64,000 bases of DNA. Source: Gigantopelta aegis. Lineage: Eukaryota; Mollusca; Gastropoda; Neomphalida; Peltospiridae. The translations under genes and the position numbers were made by a program. The stretch lies in assembly GCF_016097555.1 (NCBI RefSeq), contig NC_054702.1, positions 112,472,968 through 112,536,967 on the forward strand. Direction: 5' to 3'. The notes beneath the pieces were generated by a model. The model had not been told where the DNA came from. It worked only from the letters and a program-made list of their open reading frames with translations, and did not search any database. Positions 33,046-43,860 of the stretch are shown here, piece after piece. Each line of letters begins with the position of its first letter. Position 1 is the stretch's first letter.

Positions 33046-33937
33046 GGATGTGTGTCCCGAGTGTATGATCCCAAAGGGAGAATGATTACCCGACAAGCAA
33101 GTCAACTCGAGATAAGCTCAACAGAAAGCAAACGTGTAGCACGGCCCTTTCAAGTAGGTTTAAACCGAAATAGAAATACTGCGGCTTCACCTCATCATCG
33201 GCTATACGAGTGTGTTGTCCTAACAATATCATTGTCTCCACCAAAACCCCCAAACTGTTGGATAATATAATCAGTTTATGGAAACTCAGGATTTCCACGC
33301 TAAACTTGAAAAATAAAAGAAACTCGAATAAGTGTACTCAGTCCGAATTATGAATTCAATATTTAATAATAATAACAAAAACCCCAGTAAAAGAATATAA
33401 ATTTATTTCAAAACGTTTAACAAATTACATCGTAACAGCCCGCACGCAATACGGGTCTGTTTATTAAATATACATTTTTCTTTAGAGTTAATACGTGGTC
33501 CTATTCTTAAAAACCTCCTGAAAGCACAATTTTGATAACATGTTTTTCATTGTAGTGAACAAACCAGGTCACTTGTCACTATTTATAAGCATCATGTAAG
33601 CTATGGAAAAGGGACATTTTAAAAACGCAGAACAGACGATTTATATATTCTAATTTTAAACATCTCTTTTGTTACCACTAATGACACACTGAAAAAACCA
33701 GCATGTGATTGATATTCATATTCATATTCATGTACTTCATGTAATCCTGTCTTATGTTGTTTCAAAGTGCTCATTAAAAATAAGGGTGGGGAGTACCATG
33801 AAGCCAGAACAGTTTGTTGCACACAGCAAGTAGCTACTTAGATGTGACAATGGACGACGAAAGGAGCCGGTTGCCTGTCTGTTGGAATGATCGATCTCTA
33901 ATATTAACTCTAAACTACACCAATTGACGACGGGTCT

Positions 33938-34200
33938 CTACACAAGGTAACAGACGAGGACAGCAAGCAACAGTATCGGCATATACACAGCAGCAGCAGT
34001 ACTGGTTGAAGCAATTACCTGACCTGCAAATAAAAAACATGACATTTAGACCATTCGAGGAGACTTCTCAACGGACACATTTAAGGATATCTTAGCACAT
34101 TTTAAACTACGGCCAGTTAGTCTCTAACATAAGGTTATTTAGACATCTGTTCGATCAATGGGTATCAGTGGTTATATCGATAATCGATAATCGAGTGAGT

Positions 34201-34285
<85 letters not shown>

Positions 34286-37200
34286 ACACACAGACGAGAT
34301 GCAGTAATAGTGGAAAAGAAATAAATATACCGACTAAAGAGCACTTGTCAAGTGTTTTAAAAAAAGAAACCCACATAGGCTTCTTTAAATCAGCAGATAA
34401 ACTATTGGATGTGCATTGTAAAATATGCCCCATGTACCCCCAATCAATAAACTATTAGATGTGCATTGTACAATATGCCCCATGTACCCCCAACCAATAA
34501 ACTATTAGATGTGCATTGGACAATATGCCCCATGTACCCCCAATCAATAAACTATTAGATGTGCATTGTACAATATGCCCCATGTACCCCCAACCAATAA
34601 ACTATTAGATGTGCATTGTACAATATGCCCCATGTACCCCCAACCAATAAACTATTAGATATGCATTGTAAAATATGCCCCATGTACCCCCAACCAACAA
34701 CGCAGTGGGGCGTCATGGTTCTGTTTCTTAATATTTAAGAGTATACTCGGTTATATAGGCGTGGGATCGATCCCCGTCGGTGGGCTCATTGGGCCATTTC
34801 TCGTTCTAGCCAGTGCACCACGACTGGTATATCAAAGGCCGTGGTATGTACTACCCTGTCTGTGGGATGGTGCATATAAAAGATCCCTTCTTACTAATTG
34901 AAAAGAGTAGCCCATGAAGTGGCGAACACGGGTTTCCTCTCAGTATCTGGTTGGTCCGTAACCATATGTCTGACGCCGTAAATAAAATGTGTTGAGGGCG
35001 CCGTTAAATAAAACATTTCTTTCTGTTATATATGTAACTACAGTATTAGTACTCAGTGTTGTTGTTTTGGGGTACCTGTATCCAGGAGGGGGTATTTGTG
35101 ATCAGAAGGGGGTATTTGTGATCAGAAGGGGGTATTTGTGATCAGAAGGGGGCACCTGTGACCAGAAGGGGGTACCTGTGACTAGGGGGATTTAGGGGGA
35201 TTGGGTTAATCTTATGACCCAACGCACTTGAGGCGAGTGTGCTACCATTAGCCTACATCTGAAAGACATTGGAGAGAAAAGGTAACAATAAACGGCTGTC
35301 TTACTGCATGGTGGATTCATCCTGATATTTTCAGCCTGGTACTTCGCGTTTTGTATGTCATTGCCATATGTTAGTAGGCAGCCTTCTTGTCCAGAAAAAC
35401 AAGTTAATAATGTCTCCGCAGAACTGTAAGTGTATCAAACATTCACATGTTAAATATATGCAGAATATTAAATGATTAATGTAAAAAGGGACAATATTAT
35501 TCTTGTTTATCACAAATTATACAGCACTTTTAATAATACAATTGTAAAAAGAGATAGAAATCACGACAGTATTATTTTACTGATAACAACATTACAAAGT
35601 TTTTAATATTTCATATTGACAGCAAAATAAAACAATATACAAATGACATTAATTCCACAGTATTCAGGGATGAGAGTGTCAGCTGACAACAAATAGCAGG
35701 GTTTGTTTCCAGACTGTGTTTTACAGTCTACAGGATATGGCAAACATCTAGTTTGCAAGAACTGAGCAAGGATTGATCCCACCTCTCCGCGTGGACACTG
35801 TATTACAGTTTATATATAAAAAAACCCACGAACACAATTCCACTGTCACTGTACTCTTCTGAAAGATAAACTGTTATTTGGAACCAGTCTTAAGAAAAAA
35901 TACTATTTCAAATGAATATCATAATGGTTCTGTCCTTCAGACTTCATTCATCCGCTCAACATATTGATTAAAACATAAAACATTGTTTTGTACATAAAAC
36001 ACCATCACTGAACTGTGATGCAAATGTAACGACTATTTAGTTTACTCACTCGCAACTATATTGAAAGTTCCCACCAGCATTCTTAACCGCATTATTGAAA
36101 GCGGTGGTACATGTCTGCAAACGAGCTTGTTCGGTGCAAGACGTTTGGCAAAGGGAAACGCCCACACAACCTGAAAATAACAAAATTACAGGTGATCAGT
36201 TTACGCGATCTATAATCGTACTGAACACGGACGAATTATATAAGTAAGATACATTTTGTTTTTAACTACCTTTATACTATCCTATTGGATTGGTAGTATC
36301 AGCAGCCACTCTACAGTGACGTAAATCCTGAACATTCTATTCATAGTACCTGACTAATGATTTATTCCAGGTTATCACTGAATTAAAGATTGTTATAATT
36401 GTTTTCCTTATTAACTATTTCATATTCTTAAAATCTATTTTTTTGTTAAACCATTATTTATTCAGTAAACGAAGATGGTGAGCAAACAGGCGGGAGGTTA
36501 TAATAGGTACCTCCCCGCATGATGACGTCACCGGCTATAATGAACAATACATGTATTCTCCTTCTGTCTTTCGTATTGTGTCATAGATTATTGGAAGATT
36601 GTGCATTCCATCTACACTAGTTGTCGAATTCACGACCAACGGGTTAACCTTGTTTATGTCCGGATAAGTCGATGGATGGGTGTTCTTTAATACGGTAACC
36701 GGCCTCAGTGGTGTCGTGGTCAAGCCATCGGACATAAGGCTGGTAGGTACAGGGTTCACAGCCTGGTACCGGCTCCCATCCAGAGTGAGTTTTAACTACT
36801 CAAAGGGTAGGTGTAAAACAACTATACCCTCTTCTCTCTCACTAGCCACTAACAACTAACCCACTGTCCTGGACAGCGTGCTTGAACCTTAATTGGATAT
36901 AAGTACGAAAATAAATAGAAATGAAATGAAAATAACACAGTAATACCAACTGACCAAAGTAAGGTTCCTACATATGTCCGCCCTATGACTGGCACTCTGT
37001 AAACACCATCCAGTGCAGACAGTAGTAGTATTATACATTTGTACATTGGTTTAAACAATATTTGTCAACACATTATGGGATTGGTCAACAGGATTACCAT
37101 ATATTAAGACCTCTCCCTACGTTTTACAAGCGAATACATATTGAGATACAATAGACGAACAAACAGGAAGAAAAAGAGAAGGGGTGAAAGAAAAGGGGTT

Positions 37201-39333
37201 GAGGTAGGATATAGTGAGTAGAAAACTGCGGAACCTTTATGTTGGATTGGGTGATGTTTAGCATAAAATTAATGTGTTTATTTTAGCAAAAACATTTAGT
37301 AGAATTTACAATTTTAAAGTAGTTTTAATAATTTCTTCATTTTCTTGTTCACTAAATTCTGCATTTCCCAATAAGATAATTTTATAATTTAAATGGAGAT
37401 GGTTTGACATGAAATTGTTTCTTTGTTCATTGTACAGGGGACAATAGATAATGAAATTATCTGTATCTTCTATAGTATGCTCACTGGAACAGTTTGTTTC
37501 TTTGTTTTGTTTAACGAAACCACTAGAACACATTGATTTATTTATCATCGGCTATTGAATTTCAAACATTTGGCAATTCTGACAGTTTTAGAGAGGAAAC
37601 CCGCTACATTTTTCCATTAGTAGCAAGGATCTTTTATATGCACCATCACTCAGGATTTAACACAAGAAAATAATCTCATCTTCAAAGCAATCCAACATTT
37701 CATTGCTGAAAGCAAAGTCTTGACTGATAAAACCGTTCACCTTCTCCTTTATTCTTCTTGTTTCTGTTAAAAATACAATAGTTTTACTTTTTCAACACTA
37801 AATTGTATAATGTAGGGAAAAGTCTTTACATAGACTACGGGGATAGTACATATCACGGCCTTTGTTACACCAGTTGTGGAGCAATGGGTGAAACGAGAAA
37901 TAGCCCAATGGGCTCATCGACGGGAATCGATCGTAGATCGATCGCGCATCAGGCGAGCGCTGTACCACAGCTGCGTCCAGCCCCTATAATATGACCATTA
38001 AGGCCACTGAATTACACATTAAGGCTAGCATAACTAAAAATATAAATAGACGTCGGAGGTAGGTTTGAGGCCGGGGATGAGGACACTGCCGTTCGGTTTA
38101 AACTTATTTTATTGTTGTAAAAATAACGGGTTTTGGAATCGGGGAACAGGCTGAAGCATATATTAAGGCCTCTCGCAGAATGTTACCGAAATACAATACT
38201 ATTTATAGTCAGTGTAACATATACTCTTCAAAAAACGTAGGGGAACTCTAATAAGAATTTACAATCGCCAAAAGTGTTAGTATTATTATCTGTGGGGAAT
38301 GACTATATGATAATAATGAATTAACTGGACAAACATTACAACTGGTAGTTCAATATTACAGTAGGTTTTATGACCACCAAAGATCTTGAAGGACGATTAG
38401 GGTCAGAAGTGAAATTTGAAAAATTTACGTTTTTTTATCAGTAAATCGCAAATTCAGACAATAAAATTGACTAAAAACAAAACAATAACAACTGTATGAT
38501 CAAAAGAATGAAAAAGATTGACACAAATAATTTTCCACAGTGATTACTGGACCTTCCTGGAAATTGTCAAAATTTAGGACGCCACACGCACGTGTACGGA
38601 GCAACTGCGCGATGCACGTGCAACTATGGAATGTGTTTCGGTGTGTTGATAAACAGACCTGAACGTTCTTTACTAGGATGTCTGTGGTCAAAACGTATGT
38701 TTTAATATTTCAGGTTCCCCTACTTTTTTTTAAGAGTATATAATTATATATATATATAATTCCAGAACTATAATATATTTAGAGAGAGAAATAGAAATAA
38801 AAACAAAAGGAAGAAAGATAAAGAAATGGTTGTTAACCAAATTTATGAGTCTACTTTCCAATGCAATGACTAATTTTCCTCACAACGTTTACTGCCCTTC
38901 GATTTTGAACAATTTGCACTGTCCCACTCACCCACCTCCAGTTGAAAGACAAATTAATATACAACTGGCTGCCACAGTTGCTGTTATCTTCCGACATCTA
39001 CGATACAGTCACCGAAAAGGTATTGTTTTTCTTGTCACAGGTCATAGTCAACATTTCATATTAAATTAGTACAAATGTTACATGTCTTAGTATGAAAACC
39101 TAGCACGAAGAAGGAGAGTAAGCGCAGCGGTCATGGCTCATAGTCTACCACACAGTCGCCGAAAACCTATTGTCTCAGGTCACAGTATCAACATTTCATA
39201 TTAGATTAATACAAATATCCATGAATATGATATAAAGAAAGTAAAAAAACATATTAAGTAAACTATTTGTTATATGATGTAAACTATTTGGAAACCTACC
39301 ACAAAGAAACAGGAGAGAAAACGCAGCGTTCAT
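33938..39333 (-). CDS. small Cys-rich, GPI-anchor-type secreted protein, copy A
   Basis: Four coding exons are 39300-39333, 36050-36170, 35305-35423 and 33938-34023 (360 nt, 119 aa, stop TAG). All junctions are GT-AG with consistent phases 1, 2, 1. Residues 1-17 form a hydrophobic signal peptide (MNAAFSLLFLCG...). Cysteines at about 19, 23, 32, 51, 60, 67 and 91 lie in a mostly polar middle. A Ser/Thr/Ala stretch at 95-103 leads to a hydrophobic C-terminal tail (PILLLAVLVCYLV), the layout of a GPI-anchor signal. I do not recognise the family; a small cell-surface or mucus-associated protein is an inference. The second copy at 50982-60434 keeps the same structure. The ATG chosen is the first one followed by the signal peptide and a good donor (G|GTAGGT). 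Confidence 0.8.
34191..34281 (+). repeat. (GA)n microsatellite, copy A
   Basis: About 40 GA units are preceded by GAGT units. The homologous site in duplicate B is (GT)n(GA)n at 51233-51350 and is longer. Confidence 0.97.
34395..34697 (+). repeat. 50-bp minisatellite, copy A (~6 units)
   Basis: The unit contains AATAAACTATTAGATGTGCA and CAATATGCCCCATGTACCCC, in the last intron of the GPI-type gene. Duplicate B has about five units, some internally altered (51540-51762). Confidence 0.93.
34760..35028 (+). mobile_element. SINE family A, copy A
   Basis: The truncated tRNA-like head (GTGGGATCGATCCCCGTCGG, containing box B) is followed by the body and a GGCGCCGTTAAATAAAACA tail. The shared copy at 51803-52074 shows that it predates the duplication. 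Confidence 0.9.
35075..35190 (+). repeat. ~20-bp GGGGTACCTGTGACCAGAAG minisatellite, copy A
   Basis: About five units alternate GGTATTTGTGATCAGAAGGG and GGTACCTGTGACCAGAAGG. It is expanded to about 16 units in duplicate B (52118-52440). Confidence 0.9.
36697..36930 (+). mobile_element. SINE family B, copy A
   Basis: The tRNA-like head has a box A-like GTGTCGTGGTCAAGCCATCG and a box B-like ACAGGGTTCACAGCC. The body is ACTACTCAAAGGGTAGGTG, and it ends near TTGGATATAAGTACGAAA with an A-rich tail. The twin is at 54493-54735. Confidence 0.85.
37306..37490 (-). mobile_element. LINE C-terminal fragment, copy A
   Basis: The minus strand encodes SSEHTIEDTDNFIIYCPLYN followed by EQRNNF, the typical spaced His/Cys C-terminus of mollusc LINE polyproteins. 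Its upstream side is cut by a SINE (37500-37660). Copy B (55112-55300) encodes the identical peptide. Confidence 0.65.
37500..37990 (-). mobile_element. SINE family C/A fragments, reversed, copy A
   Basis: A reversed tail (TTTGTTTAACGAAACCACTA) and body (GAGGAAACCCGCTACATTTT) come first. After about 170 bases a reversed tRNA-like head follows (CATCGACGGGAATCGATCG, GCGCATCAGGCGAGCGCTGT). The copy B equivalents are 55305-55465 and 55725-55862. Confidence 0.75.
38222..38738. mobile_element. TA-flanked MITE (Tc1/mariner-type), copy A
   Basis: The inverted ends are TACTCTTCAAAAAACGTAGG-GG and, reverse-complemented, TACTCTTAAAAAAAAGTAGGGG, bounded by TA. It is about 0.5 kb and non-coding. It is present at the matching place in duplicate B (59268-59787), so it predates the duplication. 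Confidence 0.8.
39104..39134 (-). pseudogene. dead duplicate of GPI-type gene exon 1, copy A
   Basis: On the minus strand the segment reads as MTAALTLLLR, against MNAAFSLLFLC in the true exon 200 bases upstream. It is one codon shorter, and its donor GGTAGGT has become CTAGGT. About 100 bases of flanking sequence are duplicated too (CACCGAAAAGGTATTGTTTT versus CGCCGAAAACCTATTGTC). The same relic is in duplicate B, so the exon was copied and lost before the large duplication. Confidence 0.65.
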
Positions 39334-39623
39334 GGTGTTGACGAGAGAGTTGGCCAAGAGGTCTGATGTGTCACTGTAGGTGGCTGGCTGTGACGGAGTT
39401 TGAACAGCGTACAGGTCTGACTGGGTTTGATACAGAGTGGTGTTTACCTCGACCGACCTGTACCAATCAGAGCGTGCTGATACAGGCCGGTACAGTTCAT
39501 GTTAATAGAAAATACAAATGAACAGAAGGTCACTAGCGACTCATGGATTATATCCCGTGCATATTGTAAAACATTCTTTGGGGTGTTGAATTAATGCAAC
39601 TAACTCAGCGTGGAATTAAGAAA

Positions 39624-39780
39624 TCGGTGGCGTCGTGGTCAAGCCAGCGGACATAAGGCTGGTAGGCACAGGGCTCACAGCATGGTACCGGCTCCCACCC
39701 AGAGCGAGTTTTAACGTAAGGCCACTTCGCCGTCTTCTCTCTCACTAACAATTAACAACTAGCCCACTGTCCCGGACAAA
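39624..39780 (+). mobile_element. SINE family B, truncated
   Basis: The head GGTGGCGTCGTGGTCAAGCC with box B-like CACAGGGCTCACAGC is followed by the body up to CACTGTCCCGGACA, where the sequence departs. It marks the right edge of duplicate A; the homologue in B is 61268-61515. Confidence 0.85.
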
Positions 39781-41789
39781 AGAAGATACAGGGTATAATC
39801 TAGACCATTTTTAAGGGTCCCTTTTTGGTCAATTGGGTAAAAATAACGTTTCAAATACAAAAAGGGGATTTTCAAGAATAATCAATACCAATACATTGAT
39901 CAAATTAGTGTTCCCATTTTATATATATCTTCATCATACAAAGCATTAAAAACTAGACAAAAACTATTTATTTTTTATTTTAACAAGTTTCTCAATGTCT
40001 CTTTCATTGGTATTCCTCATATTTAGTACAGGTGATGACATCGATAAGTTTATTAAAGATGAAGTGTTTGGGGTGGGGTAGAGTGGGGAGGAAATACCCA
40101 CTGTATGATTCTGCTTAATATAGACATGTATGATATATTGTTCAAAGTGGTTATCCCATAAGGGATTAAATCTTCGTACCTTTGTATGGTTGATGCAAAT
40201 TAAAGCAGTGGTGTATACACAAAGTTATAATTATTTGACACCTAAAACGTTATACTCAGTTGTATCAACTGTCCCAGAGCTTGATGTCAGTGTCATGATT
40301 ATATCACCATTCAAAATGGTGTTTTATATGACAATTGTAGTCCACTTTAAACATGTTTTTCTCCCATCCCACACCCTGCCATTTTTTTATTGGACAAAAA
40401 CATTAATTTGATGGGTCCAGCAGTGAACCTATATTAATGAAAATAGGTCTTTTAGGTTGACATTTGCTGGGGTGTTCATTCATAAACTACTAGCACTTTT
40501 TAAAAGTTTGTGTTATTACCTGGTATTATTTATTTAGGCTTGACCACCAGCTAATGCACGGCAAATAAAATATTCAAATACATTTACATCGGGTCACCCT
40601 TATGTTATTGCAGATTCATTATGAGAGGGGGAAAGGGTCGTTAAAAATTGGGGTAAAAGCAAATGTCTGATACTGCATTACGCTAATGTTGAATAGTCTT
40701 TTGTTGATCTTTGTGTCCATTTAACAATATGTAACGCAAAATCTTGCAGTTTTCATACCCCTCTCCTTCGTGTAACGTTTTATGACCATGAGACCACCCC
40801 CACTCCAAATATATTGCATAACGCTTGTCAACATCCCCCGCCCTCATGTTCCTGTCAATCGACTCAATGTCATGATGATTGCGAGATTTTGTTTTCATAT
40901 TTTACTTTGGGGTCTTTAAAACAAAATTGCCATGACTGGTTGCATTTTACTTTATGAATAAACATTACGTTGCACAATAACAACCACCACTTCCTTCCCC
41001 ACACCCAAAATACGTTTTGTCACGCATGCCATTTCATGAGTGCACGTTGCGTAATTCTCAAATAGCTCCCGTTATTCAATCGTAAATAATAAAGAAGTAA
41101 CATATCGCTGGTCGGTAAATGTTAATTTTTGACCGGATCATCTTGATTTAAGTTTCAATATCTATAATACGCAATCTAATAATCTCCCAGCAGAACTATT
41201 ACACTGTAACCGTGTACAAACTCGCACGTGCTGTTCGCCACATGCTGTGACATCGGGTACGGCCATTACATCAAAGGGAGTGTGTACAACATTTAAATTA
41301 AAAAACAATTCACTTAATTTACAACTACTGTAGTAATGGTGGGGGGGGGGGGGGCATGTTTAATTACAAAAACCATACCAAAAATTATTTTAAAAAATAA
41401 AAATAATAAAAAGTAAATATTTGACAAAAAAGTACGAAACATGTATGCCTACACACCTTTTTACAAAATAAGATCGTCTGCTTAAAATAGCTCAGGAAAT
41501 GGTAGTGCAGGGCGCACATTACTTTCTACATCCGTTCGGACTAAGCGAAAAGCGGATTGGACGTGTTGCGATAGATACCAAATACGTGTTAACGCAAATA
41601 GATAAATTAAAACAAAATTTTTATTATTCTATAAATTTTTTATTATATCTGACAATGTAGGCATTATTAGGCCTACTAAAAACTACGGTACAACAGACTG
41701 TATCAAAAGAGGATACACTTAATTTGCATATCCAGTTCAGACTTGTTCATCACGTGTTCGTCACGTGTTCGTAATTGATCGGGAAACCA
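39781..41789. other. single-copy-looking non-coding DNA
   Basis: AT-rich DNA with a G-run (41341-41354). No supported gene, SINE or tandem array; the short ORFs lack domains. Confidence 0.55.
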
Positions 41790-42130
41790 AAAAGAAACAT
41801 CTTCACTTGACCAATCAAAATATAGGTGTCTTAATCATGTCGGTACTAGCTAAGCAAGTGGTATTATTGCTAGCGATGAAATGTCGCATGTCGGTACTAG
41901 CTAAGCAAGTGGTATTCTTGTTGGCGATGAAATGTCACCTGAACACATTTATAGTACTAATTGTGGATCAACTTCCAACGACATTACAATTGGTTGTTTA
42001 TCTAGTAGGTTGTGATTTATGAAAGTGCACACACGCAAACTTTATCTAACTATCTACCTACCTGATTTGTGATGATACTAATACGAAACTTGTATTTACA
42101 CTTTGTGTAGTGGTATATGTACGTGATCGA
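41790..42130 (+). mobile_element. dispersed element carrying a 51-bp repeat, copy 2
   Basis: This matches 31670-32390, including TTGACCAATCAAAATATAG, two 51-bp units (41837-41940) and GTGGATCAACTTCCAACGAC. It continues into the same SINE junction. It flanks the Polinton element on its left side. Confidence 0.75.
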
Positions 42131-42144
42131 GAACACATGTAAGG

Positions 42145-42515
42145 AAGGAATGAAATGTTTTATTTAACGACGCACTGAACATTTTATTTACGGTTTTAAT
42201 ATGGCGTCGCTATTTCTCGGGACAACCAGTGCACCACGACTGGTACATCAAAGGCCGTGGTATGTGCTATCCTGTCAATGGGACTGTCAGAAATTGAGAG
42301 GAAACTCAGTGTCGCCACTTCATGGGCTACTCTTTTCGATTAGAAGCAAAGGATCTTTTATATGCACTATCCCACAGACAGGACAGTACATACCACGACA
42401 TTTGATATACCAGTTGTGGTGCACTGGCTAGAACGAAAAATCGCCCAATGGATTCACCGACGGGGATCGATCCCAAACCGACCGCGCATCAAGCGAGCGC
42501 TTTTCTACGTGTAAG
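42145..42515. mobile_element. head-to-head SINE composite
   Basis: The reversed tail plus forward body are as at 32395-32540. The composite then switches to a reversed family A copy: GAGAGGAAACTCAGTGTCGC, AGCAAAGGATCTTTTATATG, and the reversed head GACGGGGATCGATCCCAAAC / GCGCATCAAGCGAGCGC. Confidence 0.8.
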
Positions 42516-42604
42516 GAATGCACCCACACATTTCACGAATATGTTAGACTGAATACACATTCTGAAATGGTACGTTTCTAGATATTTTGGCATACATTCA
42601 AATT

Positions 42605-42790
42605 TCTGGTAGCGGGACGTAGCCCAGTGGCAAAAGGATGGTTAGATACGCGGTCGGTCATGGATCGATCTCCGTCGATGGGCTATTTCTCGTTCCAGCC
42701 AGTGCACCACGACTGGTATATCAAAGACTGTAGTATGTGCTGTTCAGTCTGTGAGATGGTGCATATAAACGATGTCTAGCTACTGACGGA
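42605..42790 (+). mobile_element. SINE family A, 5' half
   Basis: The tRNA-like head GGGACGTAGCCCAGTGGCAA (box A) and TCATGGATCGATCTCCGT (box B) is followed by CCAGTGCACCACGACTGGTA. It stops after GATGGTGCATATAAACGAT. Confidence 0.85.
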
Positions 42791-42868
42791 AATTATTGTG
42801 AAAGCCACTGTAGTGTACACGCATCAACATGGTAATGGTCATAGGACATAATTAACCAATAAAACAGT

Positions 42869-43275
42869 AGTAGTACCCAGGCCTACCGGGCGTCATGACC
42901 TACTTTCCGTGACCGTGACCTTGATGACGTCACGACCTTGTCACGTGACCTACTGACCCGGCCCTGACCTACTTAGACTGACCGTGACCTACTTAGACTG
43001 GCCTACTGTGCCGTGTGCAACGCCCTACTGACCCGGCCCTAACCTACTTAGAATGACCTTGACCTACTTAGACTGGCCTACTGTGCCGTGTGCAACGTCC
43101 TACTGACCCGACCCTGACCTACTTAGAATGACTTTGACCTACTTAGACTGGCCTACTGTGCCGTGTGCAACATCCTACTGACCCGGCCCCCGTCTCACTG
43201 GCCCTGACCTACGTAGACCGGCCCCCAACCTACTTAGTCTAGTCCTGACCTATTTAGCCCGACCCCGATCCGTCG
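42869..43275 (+). repeat. left terminal inverted repeat with internal minisatellite
   Basis: It starts AGTAGTACCCAGG. Inside are about three irregular units built from GACCTACTTAGACTGGCCTA and CTGTGCCGTGTGCAAC-type blocks, inverted with respect to the right end. The unit number differs between the two ends. Confidence 0.9.
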
Positions 43276-43284
43276 TACTTAGCA

Positions 43285-43450
43285 ACGCCCGTGCTATCCT
43301 GTCTGTGGGAAGTGTAGGATCCCTTTGCTACTAATGGGAAAGTGAAGCGGGTTTCCTCTCTAAAACTGTCCAAAATATGTTTGACATCCAATAGCTGATG
43401 ATTCATAAATCAAGGTGCTCTAGTGGTGTCGTTAAACAAAACCACTTCTA
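43285..43450 (+). mobile_element. SINE fragment (family C tail)
   Basis: GTGCTATCCTGTCTGTGGGA, AAGCGGGTTTCCTCTCTAAA and the tail GTGCTCTAGTGGTGTCGTTA are in order. It lies just inside the left terminal repeat of the Polinton. Confidence 0.85.
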
Positions 43451-43633
43451 AGGACTCAGCCCGACGCGAGGTAGTGTGTTTTAATTTTAGCGCACTGAAT
43501 GTTGAATGGTTATAACTGCTTACATCCGGGAAGCGGTGGTATCCTATTTTATTGTTGGTGGCAATACTCTTAGGAACTAGAAGTTACATTCTTAAAGACG
43601 TGAAATAAGAAATGATTTAAATAGGTGTAAAAT

Positions 43634-43860
43634 CATGGGCGTACATAGGATTTTGAAAAGGGGGGTTCCAATACATAGGATTTTGAAAAGGGGGTTCCAA
43701 AATAGATTGCAGAGATATTGGGCATATATTTCTATGTTGAGTAAATATAATAATGTCAGATATCAATGTCAGATATATTAAATTATAAAAAAAGCGATTT
43801 CAAGGGGGGGGGGGGGGGGGGTCGGTCGAACCCATCGAACCCCCCTATGTACGCCCATGA
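43634..43860. mobile_element. MITE with CATGGGCGTACATAGG ends
   Basis: CATGGGCGTACATAGGATTT on the left pairs with CCTATGTACGCCCATG on the right. A 30-bp internal tandem repeat (ATACATAGGATTTTGAAAAG) follows the left end, and a G-run precedes the right end. Non-coding, nested in the Polinton. Confidence 0.75.

Larger units (their letters stand above)
32738..39780 (+). repeat. segmental duplication, copy A (7.0 kb)
   Basis: This aligns along its length with 49500-61510 in the same orientation. The match starts near CAATAATAAAATGAAAC and ends in a family B SINE. It includes all four exons of the GPI-type gene, several SINEs, a TA-flanked MITE and minisatellites. Differences are scattered substitutions plus discrete insertions in the other copy. 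Confidence 0.92.

Noticed and set aside
34155..34433. Poly-Leu-Ser ORF, with similar ORFs at 51186-51429
   Set aside because: Translations of (GA)n and (GT)n microsatellites.
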